The notes under the pieces are model-generated. The model had not been told where the DNA came from. It did no database searches and was given only the letters and a program-made list of their open reading frames with translations. The position numbers and the translations under genes are program-made. A DNA stretch of 64,000 nucleotides from Agilicoccus flavus. GTDB lineage: Bacteria > Actinomycetota > Actinomycetes > Actinomycetales > Dermatophilaceae. Shown in pieces: positions 50,468 through 59,533 of this stretch. Location: the NCBI RefSeq assembly GCF_014857905.1, contig NZ_JACYXE010000001.1, positions 620,001 to 684,000 of the forward strand, in the 5' to 3' direction. Each line of letters opens with the position of its first letter. Position 1 is the stretch's first letter.

Positions 50468-51940
50468 ATGACCGACGCGACGGTCGTGGGCTCGGGCCCG
50501 AACGGGCTCGCGGCGGCCGTCGTCCTCGCCCGGGCGGGCCTGTCGGTCCACGTGATCGAGGGCCAGGCCGGCCTCGGCGGGGGCGCGCGCACCCTCCCCC
50601 TCACGCTGCCGGGGTTCCTCCACGACGCGTGCTCGGCGGTCCACCCGTCGGCGATGACGTCGGAGTTCTTCACCCGGTTCGAGCTGACGCGGCGCGTCGA
50701 GTTCGTCGTCCCCGACGTCTCCTACGCCCATCCGCTGCCGGGCGGCCGCGTCGGGCTCGCCCACCGCGACGTCGAGGCGACCGCCGCGGCGCTCGGCCCC
50801 GACGGGCCGGCGTGGCTCGCGTTCATGCGGCCCCTCATCGCGCACGCCGCCGGCATCGCCGACCTCACCGGCGGCTCGCTCCTGCGGCTACCCCACGACC
50901 TGCTCGGCTCCGCCTGGTTCGGGGCGCGCGTCGGCGAGCTCGCCGGCCCGTGGCGCACCGCGCGGTTCTCCACCGACGTGCCTCCGGCGCTGCTCGCGGG
51001 GTGCCTGGCCCACGCCGTCGCCGAGCCGGCGAGCCTCGCCGCCGCCGGCGCGGGGATCAAGCTCGCGACCGAGGCCCACGTCGACGGCTGGCCGCTGCCG
51101 ATCGGCGGCTCGCAGGCCATCGTCGACGCGATGCTCGACGACCTGCGCGACCACGGCGCCCGGTTCACGACCGGCACCCGGGTGACGTCCCTGGACGAGA
51201 TCGACTCGCCCCTGCGGGTGCTCGACGTCTCGGCTCGCGGGCTGCTCGACCTCGCCGGCGACCGGCTCCCCCCGCGCTACGCCCGCGCCCTGCGCACGTA
51301 CACCTCCGGACACGGCACGGCGAAGCTCGACCTCGCCCTCTCCGGCCCGATCCCCTGGCGCTCGCCCGAGATCGGCGCCTCGCCCACGGTCCACCTCGGC
51401 GGGTCGTGGCGCGACATCCACGCCGCCGAGCGGGCGGTGCAGGCGGGCCGCCATCCCACGAAGCCTTACGTCCTGCTGTGCCAGCCGAGCCTGCTCGACG
51501 CCACCCGCGCCCCCGCCGGAGGGCACGTCGTGTGGGCGTACACGCACGTCCCGCACGGCGCGGAGCGCGACATGACCGAGGCGATCCTCGACGTCATCGA
51601 GGCGGAGGCGCCGGGCGTCCGCGACCTCGTCCTGGGCGCCCACTCGCGCACCGCGGCCGACCTCGCCGCCGAGAACCCCAACGCCCACGGCGGCGAGATC
51701 ATGGGCGGTGCGCTGACGATGCGGCAGATCATCGCCCGACCGACGCTGTCGCCGACACCGTGGCGGACCCCGCTGCGCGGGGTCTATCTCGCGTCCGCGT
51801 CCACCTCACCCGGGCCGGCCGTCCACGGCCTGTGCGGGATGCACGCGGCGCGCACCGCCCTGTCGGACCTGTACGGGATGACCGAGCTGCCCGACCTCGC
51901 GCCGGAGGCCCTGCGGCGCGCGCCGCAGGGCCTCCGGTGA
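50468..51940 (+). CDS. FAD-dependent amine-oxidase/phytoene-desaturase-like oxidoreductase
   Basis: This 490-residue flavoprotein has the dinucleotide motif VVGSGPNGLAAAVVLARAG at the start, followed by GLGGGARTLPLTLPGF, typical of carotenoid-desaturase-like NAD(P)/FAD oxidoreductases. The C-terminal FAD segment is GVYLASASTSPGPAVHGLCG. No carotenoid genes are nearby, and many actinobacteria carry such orphans, so the substrate is unknown. The last 12 codons form a perfect 36-bp palindrome that probably acts as a terminator. ATG 50468 begins directly at the FAD motif. Confidence 0.82.
   Translation: MTDATVVGSGPNGLAAAVVLARAGLSVHVIEGQAGLGGGARTLPLTLPGFLHDACSAVHPSAMTSEFFTRFELTRRVEFVVPDVSYAHPLPGGRVGLAHRDVEATAAALGPDGPAWLAFMRPLIAHAAGIADLTGGSLLRLPHDLLGSAWFGARVGELAGPWRTARFSTDVPPALLAGCLAHAVAEPASLAAAGAGIKLATEAHVDGWPLPIGGSQAIVDAMLDDLRDHGARFTTGTRVTSLDEIDSPLRVLDVSARGLLDLAGDRLPPRYARALRTYTSGHGTAKLDLALSGPIPWRSPEIGASPTVHLGGSWRDIHAAERAVQAGRHPTKPYVLLCQPSLLDATRAPAGGHVVWAYTHVPHGAERDMTEAILDVIEAEAPGVRDLVLGAHSRTAADLAAENPNAHGGEIMGGALTMRQIIARPTLSPTPWRTPLRGVYLASASTSPGPAVHGLCGMHAARTALSDLYGMTELPDLAPEALRRAPQGLR
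51902..51937. terminator. Perfect 36-bp palindrome inside the end of a coding sequence
   Basis: Bases 51902-51919 are the exact reverse complement of 51920-51937. It ends one base before the FAD-gene stop codon and 13 bases before the convergent PhoX stop, so it can stop both transcripts. It encodes the last residues of the oxidoreductase (about PEALRRAPQGLR). Confidence 0.75.
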
Positions 51941-51950
51941 GTCGAGGCGC

Positions 51951-54008
51951 TCAGCGCCGGAAGACCTGCACGACCGACGGCCGCGGCCCGCGGAAGCCGC
52001 CGTCGTAGGGGAACCGCGAGGCGGGTGTCGCGAACGTCGCCCCGTCGACCTCGCCGGGGTGCTGGATGGCGACCATGACGGTCCGCTCGTCGAAGGAGAC
52101 GACCGGACCGCACGTCTCGGCCCCGACGGGCACCGACAGGAACTGCACGAGGTGGCCTCGCTCGGGGCCCTCCAACGGCATCATGAACAGCCCGTCGCAG
52201 TGCTTGAGCGACCCCGGCTGCCCGTCGGTGGCGATCCACAGGTTGCCGCGGCTGTCGAAGGTCACGTTGTCGGGGCAGCTGATCGGCGTGACCTTGGACT
52301 TGTCGAAGCCCGCGTAGTACGTCGCGGGGTCCTTCGGGTCACCGCAGACGAGCACGAGATCCCAGACGAACTCGGTGCTCGCGTGGTGGCCGTTCGTCGG
52401 GCCGAACTCGACGACCTGCCCGTGCTTGTTCGCGGCGCGCGGGTTGGCCTCGTCGATCTGGCCGGGCTTACGGTCCGAGTTGTTCGTGCAGGCCATGTAG
52501 ACCTTGTTGTTGTGGGGGTTCCACTCGACGTCCTCGGGCCGGTCCATCTTCGTCGCGCCGACGGTGTCGGCGGCCTCCCGCGTGAACACGAGCACCTCCT
52601 CGATGCTCATGCCCGGCACCATCGACCTGCCGTCCTTGGTCAGGGGGAGCCAACGGCCGGTGCCGTCGTGCACGCCGTCGGCGGCGCCGTCGCCGGTGAA
52701 CCGGGCGACGTAGAGGTCGCCGGCCTCGAGGAGGCGCATGTTGTGGCGGCGGGCGTGCTCCGAGGATCCGCGGTCGAACCGGCGCGCCGAGACGAACTTG
52801 TAGAGGTACTCGAACTTCGAGTCGTCCCCGGTGTAGACGACGACCCGCCCGTCGGGGTCGACGACGACGTTCGCGCCCTCGTGCTTCACGCGCCCGAGGG
52901 CGGTGTGCTTGCGCGGGGTCGAGTCCGGGTCGTCAGGGTCGATCTCGACGACCCAGTTGAAGCGGTGCGGCTCGTTGGGCTCCTTGGAGATGTCGAAGCG
53001 CGACTCGACGCGGTCCCAGCCGCGGCCCTTGCTCGTGAGGCCGTAGCGCTTGAGCCGCTTGGCGTTCGCCGCGGTGGGCGAGACGGTGTCGCCCCTGAAG
53101 TACTCGACGTTCTCTTCGCCGGAGAGCACCGTCCCCCAGGGGGTGAGGCCACCGGCGCAGTTGTTGAGGGTGCCGAGCGCGACGCGGCCGGTGGGGTCGG
53201 CCGAGGTCCGCAGGAGGGGGCTGCCGGCCGCGGGGCCGGTGAAGCGGAACGGCGTCGAGGAGGTGATGCGGCGGTTCCGGCGACCGCCCCGGACGTAGGA
53301 CCACGGGTGGCCGGGCCCGCGACGGCGCAGCTCGACGACGCTCATGCCGTGCGCCGCGAGGATCGTGCGGAGCTGCTCGTCGCTGAGGTCCGAGTTCTCC
53401 TCGATCCCCGGGAACATGAACTCGTCGTTCGTGTACTCGTGGTTGCACACGAGCGTCGCCTTGTTGCGGCGGCGGGGGATGAGGACCGTGTAGTCGTTGT
53501 TGTAGCCGAACTGCCGGGACTGCGCGGTGGCGCTCTGGCGGCCGGCGTCGAACTCGGGGGCGTCGTCGAACAGCGGGTCGCCCCAGCGGATGACCGGACG
53601 CCACGTCCAGCCCTTCGGGACGACGAGGCGGTCGGTGCTCGAGGGGACGGGGTCGATGCCGCGGAACCCCATCGGCCACAGACGGCCGCCGGGGTGCGCC
53701 GCGCCGGCGCCCGTCGCGACGGGGTCGACCGCGGTCGCGGCCGGGGCCGCCGCGGCGGCCCGGTCGGCACCGGCGCCGGAGCCCACGAGGCCGACGAGCG
53801 CGGCGCCGGCGGCCCCGGCCCGCAAGACGGTGCGTCGCGAGATCGACGCGGCGACGACGTCGCCGAAGTAGTCGTTGTCGCTCTCGTTGGCGAGCGGCTG
53901 CGAGCAGGCGTCGCCGCACTTGTAGTGACACGTCATCGCCGCACGACCGCCGGGGTGGGACCGGGCGGGCGAGAGCGGCGTCAGCGTCAGGTGTCGCGAG
54001 GGGGGCAT
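51951..54008 (-). CDS. PhoX-family alkaline phosphatase, Tat-exported
   Basis: This 685-residue protein belongs to the DUF839/PhoX family of calcium/iron-dependent phosphatases. The N-terminus CHYKCGDACSQP, then NDYFGD, is typical of actinobacterial members, followed by the twin-arginine signal SRRTVLRAGAAGAALVGLVG (57-76). The beta-propeller has GLTPWGTVLSGEENVE, KHEGANVVV and DRPEDVEWNP, all family hallmarks. It probably releases phosphate from organic esters outside the cell. ATG 54008 has GAAAGG 8 bases upstream; ATG 53936 is an alternative that would give a more usual N-terminal length. A TAGGGT -10 lies 34 bases upstream. No Pho box was recognised. Confidence 0.87.
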   Translation of the reverse strand: MPPSRHLTLTPLSPARSHPGGRAAMTCHYKCGDACSQPLANESDNDYFGDVVAASISRRTVLRAGAAGAALVGLVGSGAGADRAAAAAPAATAVDPVATGAGAAHPGGRLWPMGFRGIDPVPSSTDRLVVPKGWTWRPVIRWGDPLFDDAPEFDAGRQSATAQSRQFGYNNDYTVLIPRRRNKATLVCNHEYTNDEFMFPGIEENSDLSDEQLRTILAAHGMSVVELRRRGPGHPWSYVRGGRRNRRITSSTPFRFTGPAAGSPLLRTSADPTGRVALGTLNNCAGGLTPWGTVLSGEENVEYFRGDTVSPTAANAKRLKRYGLTSKGRGWDRVESRFDISKEPNEPHRFNWVVEIDPDDPDSTPRKHTALGRVKHEGANVVVDPDGRVVVYTGDDSKFEYLYKFVSARRFDRGSSEHARRHNMRLLEAGDLYVARFTGDGAADGVHDGTGRWLPLTKDGRSMVPGMSIEEVLVFTREAADTVGATKMDRPEDVEWNPHNNKVYMACTNNSDRKPGQIDEANPRAANKHGQVVEFGPTNGHHASTEFVWDLVLVCGDPKDPATYYAGFDKSKVTPISCPDNVTFDSRGNLWIATDGQPGSLKHCDGLFMMPLEGPERGHLVQFLSVPVGAETCGPVVSFDERTVMVAIQHPGEVDGATFATPASRFPYDGGFRGPRPSVVQVFRR

Positions 54009-54042
54009 GACGGGGCCTTTCGGGGGCGGACGGGTGCCGCCG

Positions 54043-54048
54043 ACCCTA
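54043..54048 (-). promoter_or_regulatory. -10 candidate (TAGGGT) for the PhoX gene
   Basis: Minus-strand TAGGGT lies 34 bases before ATG 54008, leaving a leader that carries the GAAAGG ribosome site. Confidence 0.4.
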
Positions 54049-54159
54049 GGCAGCGCCGGTGTCCGGCGACCGATCCCGGAGTGAACACCCGGTGGCGCGC
54101 AGGTGTGCCCGCCGTCGCCCGCGCGCTCCCGCCGCGTGTCCGCGTCGCTCGGACGCTGC

Positions 54160-56676
54160 TCAGGCGTCCTCGGGTCCGCTCGCCGGTTCCTCGTCGTGGT
54201 ATGCCTCGGTGGGCACGCCGGAGGTGATGAGGGTGCCGTCGGTGCGGTGCGCCCCCTCGAGCGGATGGGTGCGGACCTTGTCGGTCAGCCGCGGACCCTG
54301 CCCGTCGAGCGCGACCTCGACCGGGGCGGCGGCGGTGACGCGGTGCGCGACGCCGCGCACCAGGACGTCCAGCTCCTCGCCCTCCTCCAGCGCGAGCGTC
54401 ACCGACTCCTGGCGCAGGCTCACGCGGAGGCGGACCCCGCGGTTGGTGATCCGGAACGTCAGCCCGGTCCACGCGGCGGGCAGGCGCGGGTCGAGGCCGA
54501 CCGTGCCCTCCGACGTCCACAGACCGCCGAACCCGTGCACGAGACAGTTCCACACGCCGCCGGCCGAGGCGACGTGCACCCCGTCCGTCGTGTTCGAGTG
54601 CAGGTCGGCGAGGTCGACGAACAGGCCCTTGCGGAAGTAGTCGAGGGCGGTCTTGTCGTGGCCCACGCGGGCGGCGATGATCGACTGCACGACCGCCGAC
54701 AGGGTCGAGTCGCCCGTCGTGATCGGGTCGTAGTACTCGAAGTTCGCGCGCTTCTCCTCGTCGGTGAACCGGTCGGCCTGCAGGAACATCGCGAGCACGA
54801 CGTCGGCCTGTTTGAGCACCTGGAACCGGTAGATGACGAGCGGGTGGTAGTGCAGCAGCAGGGGCCGCTTCTCCGGTGGGGTACGCGCCAGGTCCCATAG
54901 CTCCCGGTCGAGGAAGTGCTGATCCTGCGGGTGGATGCCGAGGGTCTCGTCGAAGGGGATGCGCATGTGGGCCGCGCATTCCTCCCACTCGGCGACCTCG
55001 TCGTCGGCGAGGTCGAGGCGCGCGACCATCGCGTCGTGGGCGCGCGGGTCGGCGCGGGCCATCTCGCGGACCGCGGACGCCGCCCTCTCGAGATTGAACC
55101 GAGCCATGACGTTCGTGAAGAGGTTGTTGTTGACGACCGTCGTGTACTCGTCGGGCCCCGTGACGCCGTGGATGTTGAACGTGCGGGCGCCGTTGCTGTG
55201 CCAGAAGCCGAGGTCGGCCCACATGCGTGCCGTCTCGACGAGGATGTCGACGCCCTGGCTGATCATGAAGGCCGTGTCGCCGGAGATGTCGACGTAGCGG
55301 GCGATGGCGAACGCGATGTCGGCGTCGATGTGGTACTGGGCGGTGCCCGCCGCGTAGTAGGCGGATGCCTCCTCGCCGTTGATCGTGCGCCACGGGAACA
55401 GCGCCCCACGCTGCGACATCTCCTCGGCGCGGCGGCGCGCGGCGTCGAGCAGGTTGACGCGGAACCGCAGGGCGTTCCGGGCCAGCGACGGCATCGTGTA
55501 GGCGAGGAACGGAATGACGTAGACCTCGGTGTCCCAGAAGTAATGGCCCTCGTAGCCCGACCCCGTCAGGCCCTTGGCCGGGACGCCCTGCTGGTCGGCG
55601 CGGGCGGTGGCCTGCGCGAGCTGGAAGAGGTTCCACCGCACCGCCTGCTGCAGCGCCGGTTGGTTCTCGATCTCGACGTCGGCGTGCTCCCAGAAGTCGG
55701 CGAGCCACGCGGCCTGCGCCACGTGGTAGCTCTGGACGCCGTCGTTGCGGACCCGGTCGAGGGTGCGCCGGCAGCGGTCGAACAGTTCGCGCACCGGCAC
55801 CCCGCGGGAGGTGTGGTAAGCGACGGCCTTGGTGATGTAGATCGGCCGGCCCTGCTTCGCCGCGACGCGGTACACCTTCTTGCCGAGGTCGGGCTCGGTG
55901 TCGATGAGCTCCTCGAAGACGTTGTCGGTCTCGATCGTGTGGTCCGCACCGATGCCGAGGGTCATGCCGGAGTTCGCGCAGCGGTACCCGAGCAGCATCC
56001 GCCGCTCGCTGTGCCAGTCGCCCTGCGGGCGCAGCACTCGGTGGGCGAATTGCTTGGTCTGCCGGGGGTCCAGGCCCTCGCCCATCGCCGCATCCCGGAC
56101 GAAGTACTCGTCGACGCCGTCCTGGCGGTTCATGATCTGGCTCGACACGACGACGGGCGCGTCGCCGTCGAGCATCGTCACCTCGATCGTCATGATCGCG
56201 AGGTGTCGCTGCACGAACGAGACCATGCGCGTCGTCGCGATGCGGACCCGCTTGCCGGCGGGGGTGCGCCACACGATCGTGCGCCGCAGCACCCCCTCGC
56301 GGAAGTCGATGTGCCGGTCGTAGGACTCGATGTCGGCGACCGAGAGCAGCATCGGCTCGTCGTCGACGTAGAGCTTCATGAGCTTGCTGTCCGGGACGTC
56401 GACCATCGTCTGGCCGGTCTTCGCGAACGCGAACGCGGCCTCCGCGTGGTGGATCTCCCACGTCTCGTGGAAGCCGTTGATATACGTGCCGTGCACGTGC
56501 GCGTCGCGGCCCTCGGGCGGGTTGGCGCGCATCCCGAGGTAGCCGTTGCCGACCGCGAACAGGGTTTCGGTGAGGCCGAGCTTCGCGGAGTCGGGCCCGG
56601 TCTCGACGAGGCGCCACGGGTCGACGGGGAAGCGGCGCCGGTCGAGCGGATCCTCGACATCGACGTCGAGCCTCAC
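54160..56676 (-). CDS. Glycoside hydrolase family 65 disaccharide phosphorylase
   Basis: This 838-residue GH65 enzyme splits an alpha-glucosyl disaccharide (maltose, trehalose or kojibiose) with phosphate, giving beta-glucose 1-phosphate. ETLFAVGNGYLGMRANPPEG near residue 30, GHYFWDTEVYVIPFL and FNIHGVTGPDEYT (general acid Glu510) are conserved family segments. The neighbouring beta-phosphoglucomutase gene, overlapping by 4 bases, is what such phosphorylases need downstream. The exact disaccharide cannot be told from motifs. The GTG at 56676 is set by that overlap (GTGA). Confidence 0.9.
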   Translation of the reverse strand: MRLDVDVEDPLDRRRFPVDPWRLVETGPDSAKLGLTETLFAVGNGYLGMRANPPEGRDAHVHGTYINGFHETWEIHHAEAAFAFAKTGQTMVDVPDSKLMKLYVDDEPMLLSVADIESYDRHIDFREGVLRRTIVWRTPAGKRVRIATTRMVSFVQRHLAIMTIEVTMLDGDAPVVVSSQIMNRQDGVDEYFVRDAAMGEGLDPRQTKQFAHRVLRPQGDWHSERRMLLGYRCANSGMTLGIGADHTIETDNVFEELIDTEPDLGKKVYRVAAKQGRPIYITKAVAYHTSRGVPVRELFDRCRRTLDRVRNDGVQSYHVAQAAWLADFWEHADVEIENQPALQQAVRWNLFQLAQATARADQQGVPAKGLTGSGYEGHYFWDTEVYVIPFLAYTMPSLARNALRFRVNLLDAARRRAEEMSQRGALFPWRTINGEEASAYYAAGTAQYHIDADIAFAIARYVDISGDTAFMISQGVDILVETARMWADLGFWHSNGARTFNIHGVTGPDEYTTVVNNNLFTNVMARFNLERAASAVREMARADPRAHDAMVARLDLADDEVAEWEECAAHMRIPFDETLGIHPQDQHFLDRELWDLARTPPEKRPLLLHYHPLVIYRFQVLKQADVVLAMFLQADRFTDEEKRANFEYYDPITTGDSTLSAVVQSIIAARVGHDKTALDYFRKGLFVDLADLHSNTTDGVHVASAGGVWNCLVHGFGGLWTSEGTVGLDPRLPAAWTGLTFRITNRGVRLRVSLRQESVTLALEEGEELDVLVRGVAHRVTAAAPVEVALDGQGPRLTDKVRTHPLEGAHRTDGTLITSGVPTEAYHDEEPASGPEDA

Positions 56677-57383
56677 GGGAGCAGCTCCGCCAGGTCGGCG
56701 ACGACGACGTCCGCGCCGGCGGCGCTGAGGGCCTGGGGCCCGGCACCGCGGTCGACGCCGACGACGAGGCCGAAGCCACCCGCCTTCCCGGCCCGGACCC
56801 CCGACGTCGCGTCCTCGAGGACGACGGCCCGGTCCGCCGCGACGCCGAGCCGGTCCGCCGCGGCGAGGAACGTGTCGGGTTCGGGCTTGCCGGGCAAGCC
56901 GTCGCGCGCGGCGACCGCGCCGTCGACGACGACCTCGAACCGGTCGGCGATGCCCGAGACCTTGAGGACGTGGGGGGCGTTGGCGCTCGAGGAGACGACC
57001 GCCATCCGGATCCCGGCGTCGCCGAGGTGGTCGAGCAGCCGCAGCGACCCGGGGTAGGGGTCGACGCCGTCCCGGTCGAGCACCTCGTTGACGGCGACGT
57101 TCTTGCGGTTGCCGATCCCGCAGACGGTGTCCGCCTCCGGGGGGTCGGAGGGGTCGCCGTACGGCAGCTCGATGCCGCGCGAGGCGAGGAAGGTGGCCAC
57201 CCCCTCGTAGCGGGGGCGCCCGTCGACGTGGTCGTAGTAGTCCTGCTCGGTGTACGCGGGCTGCCCGCGCCCGGCGAGGAACGCGTCGAACGTCTCCGCC
57301 CAGGCGGCCATGTGCACGAGCGCGGTCGGGGTGAGCACGCCGTCGAGGTCGAAGAGCGCGGCGTCGTATCGGATCCAGTCCAC
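56673..57383 (-). CDS. pgmB: Beta-phosphoglucomutase
   Basis: This 236-residue HAD enzyme converts beta-glucose 1-phosphate to glucose 6-phosphate. It has ALFDLDGVLTPTA (nucleophile and acid Asp), the cap-domain segment HVDGRPRYEGVATFLASRGI that is specific to the glycosyltransferase-linked PGM group, SSSANAP, the Lys in GLPGKPEPDTF and VLEDATSGVRAG. It heads an operon with the GH65 phosphorylase. GTG 57383 is supported by a TACGCT -10 ending 6 bases upstream; longer frames lack homology. Confidence 0.9.
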   Translation of the reverse strand: MDWIRYDAALFDLDGVLTPTALVHMAAWAETFDAFLAGRGQPAYTEQDYYDHVDGRPRYEGVATFLASRGIELPYGDPSDPPEADTVCGIGNRKNVAVNEVLDRDGVDPYPGSLRLLDHLGDAGIRMAVVSSSANAPHVLKVSGIADRFEVVVDGAVAARDGLPGKPEPDTFLAAADRLGVAADRAVVLEDATSGVRAGKAGGFGLVVGVDRGAGPQALSAAGADVVVADLAELLP

Positions 57384-57389
57384 CTGCCC

Positions 57390-57395
57390 AGCGTA
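57390..57395 (-). promoter_or_regulatory. Leaderless -10 (TACGCT) for the pgmB-GH65 operon
   Basis: Minus-strand TACGCT, then GGGCAG, then GTG 57383: a 6-base gap. Confidence 0.5.
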
Positions 57396-57551
57396 CGAAC
57401 CCGCGGCCCGGGGGGCCCGCACCCACGGGTCCGCCCGCGAGGCGCGGGGTGATTTCGCCGTGCCCGACGCCCCGCGCATCCGGAGCCGGGCCCGGGCAGC
57501 CGCCGCGTCCGCCGCGCGCGACGCGGGGGGACACGCGAGCGCGGGAGCCGT

Positions 57552-57584
57552 CCCCGCCGGGGGTCGACGCCCGCGCCGGCGGGG
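57552..57584 (-). terminator. Hairpin after the DUF5302 gene
   Basis: CCCCGCCGG (57552-57560) pairs with CCGGCGGGG (57576-57584). It begins 8 bases beyond the DUF5302 stop and separates it from pgmB. Confidence 0.5.
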
Positions 57585-57591
57585 TGGGGCC

Positions 57592-57780
57592 TCAGCCCGT
57601 CTTGCGCTGGAACATCTGCTGCGTGGAGGTGGCCTCGGCGCCGTGCGTGCCGTGCACCTTCGAGTGGTCGCTGTGATCGGACACGTCCGTCCCCCCGTGC
57701 GATTTCTTCTTGTCGAGGGCCTCGCGAAACTTCCGCTTCGTCTCCTCGTCGGGACCTGGTGTCGTGCCGGCGGCGGTCAT
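57592..57780 (-). CDS. DUF5302 family protein
   Basis: This 62-residue, highly charged protein fits the actinobacterial DUF5302 family: a Pro/Thr lead, the segment DEETKRKFREALDKKKSH, a His/Ser/Asp-rich middle and the end QQMFQRKTG, which is the most conserved part. It is probably largely disordered and has no known function. ATG 57780 has GGAGGAGG just upstream. It stands alone, divergent from tmsA. Confidence 0.8.
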   Translation of the reverse strand: MTAAGTTPGPDEETKRKFREALDKKKSHGGTDVSDHSDHSKVHGTHGAEATSTQQMFQRKTG

Positions 57781-58014
57781 CTCGTCCTCCTCCCCCGGGC
57801 CGTGACCGGCCCGGGCATCGATTCTGGTGCCCCCACTGTCCCAGGCCCGCGCGCGGGTCACCAGGGATTTCCCCGCGACACGTGCCCCCGCTCACCTATC
57901 CCGTCCGGGCTCACCCAGCCGACATCGCGGACCAGGTGAGCCGGTCCGGCACGGTCCACGACGTGGACGGGGTCGAGCTTCCCGGGGTCTCCATGGGGCG
58001 CGGACCCACGGGTC

Positions 58015-58020
58015 TAGGCT
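58015..58020 (+). promoter_or_regulatory. -10 candidate (TAGGCT) for the tmsA-tmsB operon
   Basis: TAGGCT lies 52 bases before ATG 58073, in the 292-base divergent gap. A purine-rich GAGAGG before the ATG gives the ribosome site. Confidence 0.4.
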
Positions 58021-58072
58021 GGCGGCGGTCGCCTCGACCACCACCATTCCAGCGTCTCCCCGAGAGGCCGGC

Positions 58073-59533
58073 ATGCCGACCCACCGCCCGTTCCTCCGCT
58101 CGTCCGCACCGTCCCGGCCCGCCGTCGCCCCGGCGCTGGGCGCCGAGCCCGTCGGCACCGCCGCCCACGAGGCCGGGGTGGCGCGGCTCGTCCGCTCAGC
58201 CGAGGCCATCCCGCCGGGCGCGCCGGTGCGGCTCGCCAAGCGCACGTCCAACCTCTTCCGCCCGCGCGACGCGAGCCCGACCGGGCTGTCCGGGCTCGAC
58301 GTCTCCGGCCTCACCGGGGTCGTCTCGATCGACCCCGACGCGCGCACCGCCGACGTCCAGGGCATGTGCACGTACGAGACGCTCGTCGCCGCGACCCTGC
58401 CGCACGGCCTCATGCCGCTCGTCGTGCCCCAGCTGCGGACGATCACGCTCGGCGGCGCGGTGACCGGCCTCGGGATCGAGTCGACGTCGTTCCGCCACGG
58501 CCTGCCCCACGAGTCCGTCCTCGAGATGGACGTGTTCACCGGCGACGGGCGCATCGTCACCGCCCGCCCCGACGGCGAGCACGCCGACCTGTGGGCCGGC
58601 ATGGCCAACTCGTACGGCTCCCTGGGGTACTCGACGCGGCTGCGCATCGAGCTGCAGCCCGTGGGCCGCACGGTCCGCACCCGTAATGTCCGCTTCGACG
58701 ACCTCGACGAGCTGTGCGCCGCGATCGGGCGGATCGTCGAGTCGGGGGAGTTCGAGGGCGCCCGCGTCGACGGGCTCGACGGCGTCGTCTTCTCGCCCGA
58801 GCAGGCCTACCTCGTCGTCGCCTTCTTCGAGGACGTCGCCGCCCCCGGCAGCGACTACACCGGCCAGGACGTCTACTACCGCTCCCTGCCGCGGTTCGAC
58901 GCGGACCGCCTCACCGCCCACGACTACCTGTGGCGCTGGGACACGGACTGGTTCTGGTGCTCGAGCGCATTCGGCGCGCAGAACCCGACGATCCGCCGCC
59001 TGTGGCCGCAGCGCTACCGCCGCAGCGACGTCTACCACCGCATCGTCGGGCTCGAGAACCGCTACCACGTGGCCGCCCGCCTCGACCGGGCCCGCGGCCT
59101 GCCCGACCGCGAACGCGTCGTGCAGGACGTCGAGATCCCCCTCGAGAGGACCGCCGAGTTCCTGCGCTGGTTCGCGCGGGACGTCGGCATGACCCCGGTG
59201 TGGCTGTGCCCGCTGCGCCTGCGCGAGCCGGCCGGGCCCGGCTCGGCCCGGGAGTGGCCGCTCTACCCGCTGCGGGCCGGGCACACGTACGTCAACGTCG
59301 GGTTCTGGGGGACGGTGCCGATCGAGCCCGGCCGCGTCGACGGCGACGTCAACCGCCTCATCGAGGCGCGCGTAGGCGACCTCGGCGGCCACAAGTCCCT
59401 CTACTCCGACGTCTACTACGACCGCCCGGCGTTCGACCGCCTCTACGACGGCGTCGCCTACGCCGACCTGAAGGGTCGCTACGATCCCGACCACCGCCTG
59501 ACCGACCTGTATACGAAGGTGACCGCACGATGA
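58073..59533 (+). CDS. tmsA: FAD-binding oxidoreductase, 10-methylene fatty acyl reductase (TmsA/BfaA-like)
   Basis: This 486-residue flavoprotein has an N-terminal FAD_binding_4 domain (about 55-190; VSIDPDARTADVQGMCTYET and TITLGGAVTGLGIES bind FAD) and a C-terminal domain of the DprE1/UfaA class. Immediately downstream, with an ATGA overlap, is a cyclopropane-synthase-like methyltransferase. This pair is the TmsA/TmsB (BfaA/BfaB) system that makes 10-methyl branched fatty acids such as tuberculostearic acid; this protein would reduce the 10-methylene intermediate. ATG 58073 lies near GAGAGG. Confidence 0.82.
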   Translation: MPTHRPFLRSSAPSRPAVAPALGAEPVGTAAHEAGVARLVRSAEAIPPGAPVRLAKRTSNLFRPRDASPTGLSGLDVSGLTGVVSIDPDARTADVQGMCTYETLVAATLPHGLMPLVVPQLRTITLGGAVTGLGIESTSFRHGLPHESVLEMDVFTGDGRIVTARPDGEHADLWAGMANSYGSLGYSTRLRIELQPVGRTVRTRNVRFDDLDELCAAIGRIVESGEFEGARVDGLDGVVFSPEQAYLVVAFFEDVAAPGSDYTGQDVYYRSLPRFDADRLTAHDYLWRWDTDWFWCSSAFGAQNPTIRRLWPQRYRRSDVYHRIVGLENRYHVAARLDRARGLPDRERVVQDVEIPLERTAEFLRWFARDVGMTPVWLCPLRLREPAGPGSAREWPLYPLRAGHTYVNVGFWGTVPIEPGRVDGDVNRLIEARVGDLGGHKSLYSDVYYDRPAFDRLYDGVAYADLKGRYDPDHRLTDLYTKVTAR

